From Deltaproteobacteria bacterium (GTDB lineage: Bacteria; Myxococcota_A; Polyangia; Polyangiales; Polyangiaceae), in contig VGRJ01000034.1 in NCBI GenBank assembly GCA_016875405.1, positions 1 to 39,514 of the forward strand: a stretch of 39,514 nt of DNA, read 5' to 3'. Of the stretch, positions 16,238-25,400 are shown in pieces. Each line of letters begins with the position of its first letter. The first letter of the stretch is position 1. The translations under genes were made by a program, and so were the position numbers. Under the pieces are notes generated by a model. It had not been told where the DNA came from, did no database searches, and saw only the letters and a program-made list of their open reading frames with translations.

Positions 16238-17905
16238 ATGATCCAAGATCCAGGGCCTGCGGACTCGGCATCGCTGGCCCTCGCCGGCGAGCTCGGCGGC
16301 ACCGTCACCGTCGCGAGCTGGCTCCACCGACGCGGCTTTACGGCCGGAGAGCCGCTGTCCCGCTGGCTCGACCCGCGCCTCGCGAACCTCACGACGCCCG
16401 ACGCGATGGCCGATCTTCCAGCGGCCGTCGAACGGCTCGCGTTCGCGATCGGGCGCAAGGAGCCGATCGCGATCTTCGGCGACTACGACTGCGACGGCAT
16501 CACGTCCGCTGCGATCCTGACTGAGGTCGTGCGTGCGCTAGGCGGAACCGTCACGCCTCTCGTGGCGAGCCGCTTCGAGGGGGGGTATGGCTTCTCGAGC
16601 GAGGCGCTCGAGAAGGTCCGCGCGACCGGGGCGACGCTCCTCGTGACGTGCGACTGCGGGTCCTCCGACCACGAGCGGCTCGAGTCCGCACGGCGGCTCG
16701 GGATCGACGCGCTCGTCATCGACCACCACCTCGTTCCCGAGGAGGCGTTGCCGGTTCGCGCGTTTCTGAACCCGCATCGCCCCGAGTGCGGCTTCCCTGA
16801 GAAGGGCCTCGCGTCGTGCGGCCTCGCGCTCGTCGTCGCGTCGGCCTTGCGACGTCGTCTTGGCTCGACGCTCGACGTCAGGGCCTGGCTCGATCTCGTC
16901 GCGGTCGGGACGATCGCGGACGTCGCGCCCCTCGTTGGAGACAACCGCGCGCTCGTACGGCGGGGCCTCGAGGTGCTGAGTCAGGGGGCGCGCGTGGGCC
17001 TCGCGGCGCTCGCGATGAACGGGGCGGGTGGGCGTTCGCGGGCGTGGTCGAGCGAGGACGTATCGTTTCAAATCGCGCCGCGCCTCAACGCGTCGGGGAG
17101 GCTCACGGACCCGCGCATCTCGCTCGACGTCCTCCTCGAGCGGGACGCCACGCGCGCCTGGGAGCTCGCGGGCGAACTCGAAGAGCTCCAGCGGCGACGC
17201 CGCGAGATCCAGAAGGTCATGTGCGACGAGGCCGAGCGCGACATCGCTTCGCAGGGTTATGTGGACGACCCTGCGCTCGTGCTTGCTCGTGCGAGCTGGC
17301 ACCCGGGCATCGTGGGCATCGTCGCGGGGCGCGTGGCCTCGCGTCATCGAAAGCCCACCGTGGTGTTCGCGCTCGAAGGTCAGCGCGGTAAAGGCTCGGT
17401 GCGCGGCCCTGCGGGCTTTCGGCTGCACGACGCGCTCGTCGCATGTCGTGGAGAGCTCGAGCGGTTCGGAGGGCATCAGGCCGCCGCTGGTGTTGAGGTG
17501 CGCGTCGATCGTCTCGAGCGCTTTCGCGCCGCGTGGAACGACGCGTGCGCGGCCCAGCTCGAGGCGAACCCTCCCGCGCCTGCCCCTGGTCCGGACGTGC
17601 GGCTCGACGAGCGCGACGAACTCGCGCGGGTGCTCCGCGATCTCGAGCGCCTCGAGCCCTGCGGGCATCAGAATCCGGCTCCGCTGCTCTACATCCCCGC
17701 GGTCGAGGTGCTCTCTGCGCGCGACCTCAAGGGCCATCTCAAGCTCGAGCTGCGCGTCCGCGGCGAGCGCCTGAGCGGGTTTGCGCCCGAGCGAGGGAGC
17801 GACGGCGCGGGCCTCGTCGGGCGCTCCATGGCCATCGCAGGCCGGCTGAAGCGCGATCACTTCCGCGGCGGTCCATTGCCAGAGGTCCTCGTCGAGGCCT
17901 GGTGA
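16238..17905 (+). CDS. recJ: Single-stranded-DNA-specific exonuclease RecJ
   Basis: 5'-3' ssDNA exonuclease of the DHH phosphoesterase family, used in RecF-pathway recombination, mismatch and excision repair. 555 residues, close to the family norm. Motif I is IFGDYDCDGITS (Asp82, Asp84, Asp86). Motif II appears as TCDCGSSDHE, where many RecJ proteins have a VDNGI-type sequence. Motif III is IDHHLVP (162-167), and GTIADVAPL carries motif IV. DHHA1 is represented by SWHPGIVGIVAGR and RFGGHQAAAG, and the C-terminal OB region follows. The ATG at 16238 lies one base after the secF TGA, so it is co-transcribed and probably coupled with secF. Upstream in-frame sequence to 16145 is secF in another frame and was discarded. 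Confidence 0.95.
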   Translation: MIQDPGPADSASLALAGELGGTVTVASWLHRRGFTAGEPLSRWLDPRLANLTTPDAMADLPAAVERLAFAIGRKEPIAIFGDYDCDGITSAAILTEVVRALGGTVTPLVASRFEGGYGFSSEALEKVRATGATLLVTCDCGSSDHERLESARRLGIDALVIDHHLVPEEALPVRAFLNPHRPECGFPEKGLASCGLALVVASALRRRLGSTLDVRAWLDLVAVGTIADVAPLVGDNRALVRRGLEVLSQGARVGLAALAMNGAGGRSRAWSSEDVSFQIAPRLNASGRLTDPRISLDVLLERDATRAWELAGELEELQRRRREIQKVMCDEAERDIASQGYVDDPALVLARASWHPGIVGIVAGRVASRHRKPTVVFALEGQRGKGSVRGPAGFRLHDALVACRGELERFGGHQAAAGVEVRVDRLERFRAAWNDACAAQLEANPPAPAPGPDVRLDERDELARVLRDLERLEPCGHQNPAPLLYIPAVEVLSARDLKGHLKLELRVRGERLSGFAPERGSDGAGLVGRSMAIAGRLKRDHFRGGPLPEVLVEAW

Positions 17906-18747
17906 CCGCGGCGCGCGCGAGCGTGCTTGACGCCGCACCGTCGACTCTCGAACCTTCGGTGCACGCGCACGTGGATCCAGTCATCGAGTTTCGCAACGTG
18001 ACGAAGGCCTTCGGCGAGAAGGTCGTCTACCGGGATCTCTCCTTTCAGGTGTTCCGCGGAGAGACCCTCGTCGTGATGGGGGGCTCCGGCGTTGGCAAGA
18101 GCGTGATGCTGAAAATGCTGATCGGCCTGCTCGAGGCCGACGGCGGCTCGATCCGCTTTCGTGGTGACGAGGTGACGCGCATGGATGAGCGGGAGCTCCG
18201 TACGCTTCGCTGCCACATCGCGATGCTCTTCCAGGGTGCGGCGCTCTTCGACTCGCTCACGGTGGGCGAGAACGTCGCGTACGCGCTCCACGAGCATCAC
18301 CGCGACGACATGACGGCGGCGCAGATTCAGGAGCGCGTCCACTGGGCGCTGTCGCTCGTCGACCTCCCTGGCATCGAGCACATGTCGCCGGCGGATCTGT
18401 CGGGCGGCATGCGCAAGCGCGTCGGCCTCGCGCGCGCCATCGCGCTGAAACCCGAGGTCCTGCTCTACGACGAGCCGAACACCGGCCTCGACCCGATCAA
18501 CACGGCACGGGTCAACCACATGATCAACGGGCTCAAGCGCACGATCAACGTCACGAGCATCGTCGTGACCCACGACATGTCGAGCGCCTTCGCGGTCGCC
18601 GACCGAATGGCGATGGTTCATCGCGGTCAGATCATCGCGCTCGGGAGTCCCGAGGCGTTCCGGACGTCGACCGACCCGCGCGTCGCCGACTTCATCAACG
18701 GTCACGCGCCCGAGCACGAGGACGTCGAGACGCTGCTCCAGAGCTAG
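17902..18747 (+). CDS. ABC transporter ATP-binding protein, MlaF-like
   Basis: Cytoplasmic ATPase of an MCE-type lipid transporter. 281 residues from the GTG that overlaps the recJ stop (GTGA). GTG codons at 17959 and 17971 (giving MDPVIEFRN) are closer to the usual family start. Walker A is GGSGVGKS (60-67), the Q-loop is MLFQGAALFDSLTV, the signature is LSGGMRKRVGLARA, Walker B is VLLYDEPNTGLDP and the H-loop is IVVTHDM. FQGAALFDSLTV and GMRKRVGLARAI are typical of the MlaF/Ttg2A group. The neighbouring MCE protein supports this reading. The cognate MlaE-like permease gene is not in the window. The likely role is phospholipid exchange between the inner and outer membranes; direction and cargo are unknown. 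Confidence 0.88.
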   Translation: MTAARASVLDAAPSTLEPSVHAHVDPVIEFRNVTKAFGEKVVYRDLSFQVFRGETLVVMGGSGVGKSVMLKMLIGLLEADGGSIRFRGDEVTRMDERELRTLRCHIAMLFQGAALFDSLTVGENVAYALHEHHRDDMTAAQIQERVHWALSLVDLPGIEHMSPADLSGGMRKRVGLARAIALKPEVLLYDEPNTGLDPINTARVNHMINGLKRTINVTSIVVTHDMSSAFAVADRMAMVHRGQIIALGSPEAFRTSTDPRVADFINGHAPEHEDVETLLQS

Positions 18748-18761
18748 TCTCGTCGAGCGCA

Positions 18762-18773
18762 CACGGCGCCGTG
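18762..18773. other. 12-bp palindrome between mlaF-like and mlaD-like genes
   Basis: CACGGCGCCGTG is a perfect palindrome flanked by GCGCA on the left and CGCG on the right. It lies in an 81-bp gap that also holds a second self-complementary run, GCTCGGGCCGAGC (18786-18798). Either could be an operator or a weak transcript end. No T-run is present. Confidence 0.35.
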
Positions 18774-18813
18774 CGCGACCGAAATGCTCGGGCCGAGCCG
18801 CGCCGTTTCGGTG

Positions 18814-18824
18814 TAGGCTCCGCG
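18814..18824 (+). promoter_or_regulatory. TAGGCTCCGCG element before the mlaD-like gene
   Basis: TAGGCT fits the TAnnnT -10 pattern and ends nine bases before the GTG start. The identical 11-mer lies at the same distance before the Lon-related gene at 39308-39318. No convincing -35 was seen. Confidence 0.35.
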
Positions 18825-18828
18825 TCGC

Positions 18829-19929
18829 GTGCGCAAGAGTGAAATCAAGGTCGGGATCTTTGTCCTGTTCGGCTTGGTGCTGGCCGCCCTCGTGATTTTC
18901 CTTCTGGGCGACACGCGCCGTGTCTTCGAGAAGGCGGTGACGTACCGCCTGGCGTTCGTGGACATCGCCGGGTTGAAGCGCGGCGCGCCGGTGCAGATGG
19001 GCGGCATGCTGGTGGGCCATGTCGAGCGCATTCAGTACGCGAAGGATCCGAAGGACCCGCACATCTACGTCGACATCGAGGTCGTGGCCGAGGCGGCGCC
19101 GCGTGTCCGCACAGACAGCGTCGCGAGCATCACGAACAAGGGCTTCCTCGGGGACAAGATGCTGCTCATCACGCGCGGCGAGTCCGGCGAGCCGATCGCG
19201 CCCGGGAGCGAACTTCGCAGCGACGAGCCCAGCGATTTCATGAAGGCGCTCGGCGAGATGAAGGGCGACGCGCAGTCGACGATGAGCGACGTGAAGCGAG
19301 TCGCGAAGGAGCTCGCCGACGAGAAACTTCACTCGGACTTGCGCGCTGCCGTGAAGAAGGTTGACACGCTGCTCGGGCAGGTCACCGAGGGAGAGGGGTA
19401 CCCGAAGCACTTCCTGACCGACCCCGAGGAGGCCAAGCGGATCTCACGCACCATCGACAACCTCGATCGGACCGCGGCCGAGCTCGCGACCACGCTGCGA
19501 GACGTGCGGCACCTCACCGAGCAAGTCCGCACCGGCCCCGGCCTCGCGCACGACCTCCTCTACGGGGAGGGGCTGAAGAAGCCGGTCGAGCAGATCGGCC
19601 TCGCGGCCGAAGAGGTCGGCCTCACCCTGCGCGAGCTGCGCACCGGGAAGGGCCTCGCGCACGACGTGATGTTCGGGGGCAAGGACGGCGCCGCGGACGC
19701 GGTCGGTAACGTGACGGCGATCACCGCCGATATTCGCGACATCGTTCGGGGAATCAAGGAGGGTAAGGGCACCCTCGGCGCCCTCCTCGTCGACCCGTCG
19801 GTCTACGAGGATGTCAAGCGCTTGATCGGCAACGTCGAGCGCAACGCGGTGCTCCGCTCGCTCGTACGCTATTCGATCCAGCAGAACGACGCCCCTCCGC
19901 CGCGAGTCGGTCCCGCGAAGGCCCCGTGA
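18829..19929 (+). CDS. MCE domain protein, MlaD-like
   Basis: Membrane-anchored lipid-binding subunit of an MCE/Mla-type transporter. 366 residues. The N-terminal anchor spans about residues 8-26 and the MCE domain runs from about 38 to 115 (DIAGLKRGAPVQMGGMLVG, then ASITNKGFLGDKMLLITRG). The C-terminal half is helical and contains four diverged repeats opening with EGEG (187), TGPG (235), TGKG (272) and EGKG (311), each spaced about 37-48 residues. Such a tail could form a long helical tube or bundle in the periplasm. The GTG start at 18829 gives the family-typical MRKSEIKVGIFV. The element TAGGCTCCGCG lies four bases upstream, and the gene may have its own promoter. It ends 137 bp before the bc operon. 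Confidence 0.9.
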   Translation: MRKSEIKVGIFVLFGLVLAALVIFLLGDTRRVFEKAVTYRLAFVDIAGLKRGAPVQMGGMLVGHVERIQYAKDPKDPHIYVDIEVVAEAAPRVRTDSVASITNKGFLGDKMLLITRGESGEPIAPGSELRSDEPSDFMKALGEMKGDAQSTMSDVKRVAKELADEKLHSDLRAAVKKVDTLLGQVTEGEGYPKHFLTDPEEAKRISRTIDNLDRTAAELATTLRDVRHLTEQVRTGPGLAHDLLYGEGLKKPVEQIGLAAEEVGLTLRELRTGKGLAHDVMFGGKDGAADAVGNVTAITADIRDIVRGIKEGKGTLGALLVDPSVYEDVKRLIGNVERNAVLRSLVRYSIQQNDAPPPRVGPAKAP

Positions 19930-20015
19930 GCCTGTCCGGACCCTATGCATAACACGAAGGATTCCCGCTACTTCCTCTGTCTCTTCGACCTCGAAACCCC
20001 TTTCAAGCAGGGAAG

Positions 20016-20041
20016 CGTCACGTCGGTTTGACGACGTGACG
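20016..20041. promoter_or_regulatory. Inverted repeat at the bc-operon promoter, candidate operator
   Basis: CGTCACGTCG and CGACGTGACG form a perfect 10-bp inverted repeat with the 6-base centre GTTTGA. The repeat overlaps the candidate -35 TTGACG (20028-20033). It has no T-run, so it fits a dimeric regulator site better than a terminator. Confidence 0.5.
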
Positions 20042-20056
20042 GCCGCCTGTTAAGAA
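20028..20056 (+). promoter_or_regulatory. Candidate promoter of the Rieske/cytochrome b operon
   Basis: TTGACG (20028-20033, 5/6 to consensus), a 17-bp spacer and TAAGAA (20051-20056, 3/6) stand ten bases before the ATG at 20067. No Shine-Dalgarno sequence precedes that ATG, consistent with a very short or absent leader. Confidence 0.45.
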
Positions 20057-20066
20057 CGGCTTCAGA

Positions 20067-20621
20067 ATGGCGAAAGCAGAGGACGGAACGAACCCCGAAG
20101 GGCACATCTGGCGCATCGCCCCGACGCGCCGCGACATGTTCGGGTTCCTTGGCTGGGGAGGCGTCTTGACCTCACTCGGCATCGGTAGCCTCGCGTTCGT
20201 GCGGTTCATGTATCCCCGCGTCTTGTTCGAGCCAGCTTCGCGCTACGGCATCGGAAAGCCCGTGGAATACGGGGTGAACTCGGTCAGCGAGAAGTGGATC
20301 AAAGCGCTCCGCTTCTGGCTCGTGCGCTTCGACGACCGCTTCGTCGCCCTCAGCGCGACCTGCACGCATCTCGGCTGCACGCCGCGCTACCTCGGCACCG
20401 AGGACAAGTTCAAGTGTCCGTGTCACGGCTCAGGCTTCCGCGGCTACAAGGGCAGCTGGAAGGCCCTCGGAGTGAACTACGAGGGCCCGGCTCCTCGTCC
20501 GCTCGAGCGTTACTTGCTCGCGACGGATGACACCGGACAGCTCGTCGTGGACCTCGGCAAGGCCTACCGCATCGACAAGGGCCAAGCAGACGAGACCGGC
20601 GCGTTCCTGCCGTACGCCTGA
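20067..20621 (+). CDS. Rieske iron-sulfur subunit of a quinol:cytochrome c oxidoreductase
   Basis: 2Fe-2S protein that takes the first electron from quinol at the Qo site of a bc-type complex. 184 residues. One N-terminal transmembrane helix spans about 25-47, preceded by APTRRDMFGFLGW, a twin-arginine-like stretch, as expected for Tat-inserted Rieske proteins. The cluster ligands are CTHLGC (Cys99, His101) and CPCHGS (Cys117, His120), with Cys104 and Cys119 able to form the conserved disulfide. The spacing between the two boxes is normal. It is the first gene of a four-gene operon (Rieske, b6, subunit IV-like, octaheme cytochrome c). The order Rieske-b6-IV recalls qcrABC and petCBD, and the split cytochrome b is of the b6f/Firmicutes type. 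Confidence 0.95.
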   Translation: MAKAEDGTNPEGHIWRIAPTRRDMFGFLGWGGVLTSLGIGSLAFVRFMYPRVLFEPASRYGIGKPVEYGVNSVSEKWIKALRFWLVRFDDRFVALSATCTHLGCTPRYLGTEDKFKCPCHGSGFRGYKGSWKALGVNYEGPAPRPLERYLLATDDTGQLVVDLGKAYRIDKGQADETGAFLPYA

Positions 20622-20750
20622 CGTCCCGTCGCTGCCGCTCGACCGTCTCCGCTCCGCTCGCATCGTTCGATTCGCCCGACTGAACATCATTCCCCGGTGG
20701 CCGATTCGACCACCGGTCCCCCTCAACCACTGCGACATCGAGGAAATACC

Positions 20751-21518
20751 GTGGAAAAGAAAGGCTGGTGGGACATCGTCCGCAGCTCGTATGTGTGGAA
20801 GAGCGTCTTCCGCCACGAGTACCAAGACACCTACCGCAACCGCGTTCTGCAGGTGTCGTCCAACGTCTTCCTCCACTTGCACCCAACCAAGATCCGGCGC
20901 CACGCGCTGCGGCTCAGGTTCACGTGGTGCATGGGCGGGACGACGTTCCTGCTGTTCCTGATCCTCGTCGTGACCGGCGTCATCCTGATGTTCTACTACC
21001 GGCCGACCGGTGAGTACGCCTACCACGACATGAAGTACCTGCAGTTCGACGTGCCCTTCGGCATGATCATGCGCAACATGCACCGCTGGGCGGCGCACGC
21101 TATGGTCATTGCGGTCTGGCTGCACATGTTCCGCGTCTTCATGACGGGCTCCTACAAGCCGCCGCGCGAGTTCAACTGGGTCATCGGCGTCAACCTGCTG
21201 GTGTTCACCCTGCTCTTGTCCTTCACCGGCTACCTCCTCCCGTGGGACCAGCTGTCGATCTGGGCCGTGACCGTCGGCACCAACATGGGCCGCGCGACGC
21301 CCCTCCTCGGACACGAGGGGCCCTTCGCCGAGCTCGTCGGCGTGAACGCTCGTTACGATGCGCGCGCGCTCCTCACCGCCGGTCGGCTCGTAGGACCCGC
21401 TACGCTGCTCCGATTTTACGTTCTCCACTGCATCTTCATCCCGCTCGTCGCGGCCGTCCTCATGATCGTGCACTTCTGGCGTGTGCGTAAGGACGGTGGC
21501 ATCAGCGGCCCTCTGTGA
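20751..21518 (+). CDS. Cytochrome b6-type subunit of the bc complex
   Basis: Four-helix diheme cytochrome b that carries electrons across the membrane between the Qo and Qi sites. 255 residues. The b-heme ligands are His111 and His125 (HX13H in helix B) and His226 and His241 (HX14H in helix D); the 13/14 spacing is the b6 pattern. The C-terminus [11 protein letters not shown] closely matches cytochrome b6. Cys60 in FTWCMGG aligns with the b6f cysteine (YCLGG) that binds heme c_n covalently. The N-terminus is about 25 residues longer than in chloroplast b6. The GTG at 20751 is chosen because GAGGAA precedes it; upstream in-frame residues from 20697 are not b6-like. The Rieske gene lies 129 bp upstream and subunit IV 23 bp downstream. 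Confidence 0.95.
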   Translation: MEKKGWWDIVRSSYVWKSVFRHEYQDTYRNRVLQVSSNVFLHLHPTKIRRHALRLRFTWCMGGTTFLLFLILVVTGVILMFYYRPTGEYAYHDMKYLQFDVPFGMIMRNMHRWAAHAMVIAVWLHMFRVFMTGSYKPPREFNWVIGVNLLVFTLLLSFTGYLLPWDQLSIWAVTVGTNMGRATPLLGHEGPFAELVGVNARYDARALLTAGRLVGPATLLRFYVLHCIFIPLVAAVLMIVHFWRVRKDGGISGPL

Positions 21519-21541
21519 TCTGACGATCGAGGTCGACAATC

Positions 21542-22378
21542 ATGGCTCAAAGCGTTCTCGAAGGTTCCGAGGTCGAACGTGGCGACCGCTCCGACGTCGC
21601 CAAGGTGAAGGAGCGAACGGCGAAGGCCGAGCGGCTTTCGAAGGCCTTGCCGGACAAGGTCCACACCTGGCCTTACCTTGTTCGGCTGGAAATGATGGTG
21701 GGCACTGGCCTGCTCGCCTTCATGACCATCTGGTCGATCCTCGTCGACGCGCCCCTCGAAGAGCCGGCGAATCCGACCAAGACGCCGAACCCGTCCAAGG
21801 CGCCTTGGTACTTCCTCGGGCTCCAGGAGCTGCTTGTCTACTTCGACGCCTGGTTCGCAGGCGTCGTCCTGCCGGCGATGATCATCGTCGGGCTTATGGT
21901 CATTCCGTACGTCGACATCAATCCGAAGGGCAACGGTTACTACTGCTTCAAGGACCGCTGGTTTGCCGTGTCCTTCTACCTCTTCGGGTTCGTGGTGCTG
22001 TGGATCTCGACGGTCATCATCGGCACGTTCTTCCGCGGCCCGGGTTGGTACATGTTCACCCCGGGCGAGTATTGGGACGTGCACAAGACGGTCGCCATCA
22101 CGAACATGGACTGGCCAACCAAGTTCGGCATTACCTCGTTTTGGCCCGCCTTCGGCTTCGGCGCGGCGAGCGTCCTCGGCTTCCTGTTTGGGCCGCCCGC
22201 AGTTTACTGGAAGTTGAAGAGTGGGACGAGCACGACCCTCCAAAAGCTTGGTGCGGTCCGCTACTGGATCGTGGCCTTCTTCGTGATGTCGACCGCGGGC
22301 GTCGTCGTGAAGATGATCCTGCGCCTCGGCTTCAACGTGAAAAACATTATGGTCGGCCCCATGGGCTTCAACATCTGA
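21542..22378 (+). CDS. Cytochrome b subunit IV-like (PetD/QcrC-type) protein
   Basis: Second half of the split cytochrome b. It completes the Qo site and lacks b-heme ligands. 278 residues, much longer than the roughly 160 of chloroplast subunit IV. After a charged N-terminus it has helices at about 53-69, 104-122, 141-162, 198-216 and 241-260, so about two extra helices follow the usual three. The Qo-site segment reads NPSKAPWYFLGLQELLVYFD (83-102). KAPWY occupies the place of the PEWY motif, so the Glu is Ala. FFRGPGWYMFTPGEYWD (163-179) is a distinctive loop. It is co-transcribed with b6 (23 bp upstream) and the octaheme cytochrome (24 bp downstream). The subunit assignment is strong; the function of the extra helices is unknown. 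Confidence 0.88.
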   Translation: MAQSVLEGSEVERGDRSDVAKVKERTAKAERLSKALPDKVHTWPYLVRLEMMVGTGLLAFMTIWSILVDAPLEEPANPTKTPNPSKAPWYFLGLQELLVYFDAWFAGVVLPAMIIVGLMVIPYVDINPKGNGYYCFKDRWFAVSFYLFGFVVLWISTVIIGTFFRGPGWYMFTPGEYWDVHKTVAITNMDWPTKFGITSFWPAFGFGAASVLGFLFGPPAVYWKLKSGTSTTLQKLGAVRYWIVAFFVMSTAGVVVKMILRLGFNVKNIMVGPMGFNI

Positions 22379-22402
22379 GCAGACGAGAACCGGAGTACCA
22401 GA

Positions 22403-25400
22403 ATGTCTCGCTTCGTTCGCGACGAGAAGAGGACTTTCCCGTTCACGTGGCTTGCCATCGGTGGCGTCTTAGCCGCGACCGCGCTGTGGGCCGGCTATGC
22501 CGAGTTCACGTCGCGCGTGCCATGGCAGAACAACCAACAGCGCTTCTTCGAGCTCGATCTCGAGCTCGCGCGGAAGGCCAAGGAGGCGGCCCAGTCCGAC
22601 TGGGAGAAGGCCTCCGAGCGGGACCCGCTGAGGGGCAAGCTCATTGAGCTCCAGAAGCTCGAGGCCGAGATGGCCCCGCGCGCCGACGGGAGCTACGACG
22701 GCAACACCGAGTACGGCAGGTCGCAAAACCTGCTCGCGAAGCTGAACGCCGACTTCCTCTCGGCCGAGACCGGCAAGACCTTCGGCGCGAGCGACCTCGA
22801 CGAGGCCTACTACTACCGCAACATGGCGGAGTACGACCGCGATCACGCTCAGGTCGCGGTTCGCCGCCTGTACAAGGAGACCTTCGCCGAGTCCGACGCC
22901 GCGCGCGTCGACGAACCGAACGCGATTTACGCCGACCCGCCCAAGCCCGAGAGGACTGCGGACCAGAGCGCCGAGCTGCATCACCTCGTGTCGGAAGTGG
23001 CGCGCATGAAGGCGCATGTTGACCAGATCGACAAGGCCACCTCGCTGAACCCAGGCCCCGAAGTCGTCAAGGCCCTGCGCGCGTCGAAGGCTGCAGAGCT
23101 GAAGGTGGTGACCTCGCTCGAGTCGGAGATTCAGCACCAGGGCCGGATCGACCAGGCCCGCGCGAAGATGTCCGCCATCGATGGCCCGGGCGAGCCGATG
23201 GTCGCCGAGAAGGAGCCCGCCAAGCGCGACGCCGCCATCGAGCAGGCGCGCAAGGCCGCGTGCACCGGCAGGGAGGAGACGCGCAACTGCGTGAAGTGGC
23301 TACAGATCGAGCCTGCGGACGCGAAGTTCAAGGCAGTCTCGCTCGCCGTGAGCAAGGCCAAGCGCCCGCTCGTCGAGGCCGAGGAGCGCTTCAAGAACGC
23401 CGACGCCAAGGCGCACCCGAAGTTCGACCCCGCGAACCCCCTCGCGTTCCTCATCGGCCCCTTCGAGATCAAGCAGACCGTCACCAAGTGGCTCGACTTC
23501 AAGCGCGACGTCGACATTCAGCAGGTCGACCGTTGCGAGACCTGCCACCTTGGCGTGGACAAGCCCACGTATACGGCGAGCGACGTGCCGCGCGAGTTTC
23601 GGACGCATCCGCGCCGGGACATGCTGCTTGCCTCGCACCCCCCCGAAAAGTTCGGCTGCACCTCGTGCCACCAGGGGCAAGGACGCGCGACGAGCTCGGA
23701 GTACGCGCACTCCACCATGAACCTGCACGAGCACCACGGTGACGAGCGCTGGCACATGGACGGCGACCACCACTGGGAGGACCCGCTCCTCCAGGTCGGC
23801 AAGCTCGAGAAGATCACGATCGATGGCCGAAACGACGAGTTCGAGGTTCGCGTCGGCAAGAAGAAGGTGACCGTCAAGCTGGAGCACAAGCTCTACGCTG
23901 ACGAGACCGAATTCTTTGGCGAGCTCAAGAGCAAACTCGCGGAGGCCCTTCAGGACAACCTCGCGGGCTTCAAGCTCGTTGCGGACAAGCTCGACAATCG
24001 CGTTCGCATCGGCCTCGAGGCCACCGACGACGTCGACGCTGCCAAGCGTCCGAAGGCCATCGGCCTCGTGTTTCCGAAGCAGGAGCTCGGCAAGATCCTG
24101 GGCTTCATCGGTCCGTATAGCGGCTCCAACATGAAGAGCGATGGCTCGCTCACGAAGCGCGCCGAGCTCGAGTCGCCCAACCTGCTCCTCACGGCCTCCA
24201 ACCCGCCGATGCTGCCGGTGCGTGCCGCGAACGACCAAGCGCAGGGCACCTGGGTCGACAATGACAAGGAGTACAAGTACGTGCCGCCGCGCGGCTCGGC
24301 CGGTCTCCAGATCAGCGACGCAGAGCGCAACCGCTTCATCCAGTCGCTGCCCGAGGTCGAGTCGGGCTGCCTCCGATGCCACGCGACCGACTCGGACCTC
24401 GCGCCCCATAACTCGCGGGCCAAGTTCATCGAGGCGAAGCTCGCGTACGAGAAGGCCGAGGTGGAGCGCGCGCACGATCCCGAGGGCTATCGAAAGGCCC
24501 ACGGGACCGACGAGCTGCCTCGAGTTCCCGCCGACACGATCGAGTCTGCCTCGCTCGCGCCGACGCTTGACCAGGGGCGCTGGACCTTCCGTCAGCTGAA
24601 CTGCAACGGCTGCCACCTTCTCGAGGGTTACGAGAACAACAAGGACGCCGGTCCTGCGCTCGACCACGTCAGCGCGAAGGCCGACCCGGAGTGGCTTATC
24701 TCGTGGATTCGCTATCCGCGCGGATTCCGGGCGAAGACGAGCATGCCGAACCTGTGGCCGGCTCCGATCGACCCGGCTTCGAAGGTCCCGTATGCTGAGG
24801 GCTCGCCGCAGCATTCGAAGTGGCTCCAACTCCGCGCCGATGAGACGGTGGCGATCGCCGCCTACCTCTACGAGCGCAGCGAGAACCCTGCCACCCTCCC
24901 GGGGGCGGGCAAGGCAAAGGACGCGAAGCCGCTGCGCGAGCAGATCAAGGGTTACGCGGACGTCGAAGGTGCGAGCGCCGAGCACGGCAAGGCGCTGTTC
25001 GAGGCCTACGGTTGCCAGGGCTGCCATGCGAACACCGAGGGCGCTAGCCTCCCGGATTCGTGGCGCGGTCGCGAGCGTGACATCGCTCCGAACCTGGCCA
25101 ACGTCGCGTCGAAGACCAACGCCGACTGGCTCGCATACTGGGTCGAAGACCCGCAGCGCTACTGGCACGGGACCGCGATGCCCAACCTGCGCCTCTCGCG
25201 CAAGGAGTCGGCGAGCGTCGCGAAGTACCTCATGACGCTAAAGAGCGAGGCGCTCGCAGCGGCTCCGGTCACCAAGGCTGAGGCGGAGCTCGTCGCGGAT
25301 GCGAATAAGCGGGCGGAGCTGGTTACGTGCGCTGCGGCGGGCGGCGCCAAGATGAGCCGCGTCGACTGCGGCGAGAAGACGATCGCCTACCGCGGCTGCT

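Noticed and set aside
23300-25168. 622-residue minus-strand open frame over the octaheme gene
   Set aside because: The plus-strand frame has eight heme motifs; the antisense frame is Arg/Val-rich without a fold signal.
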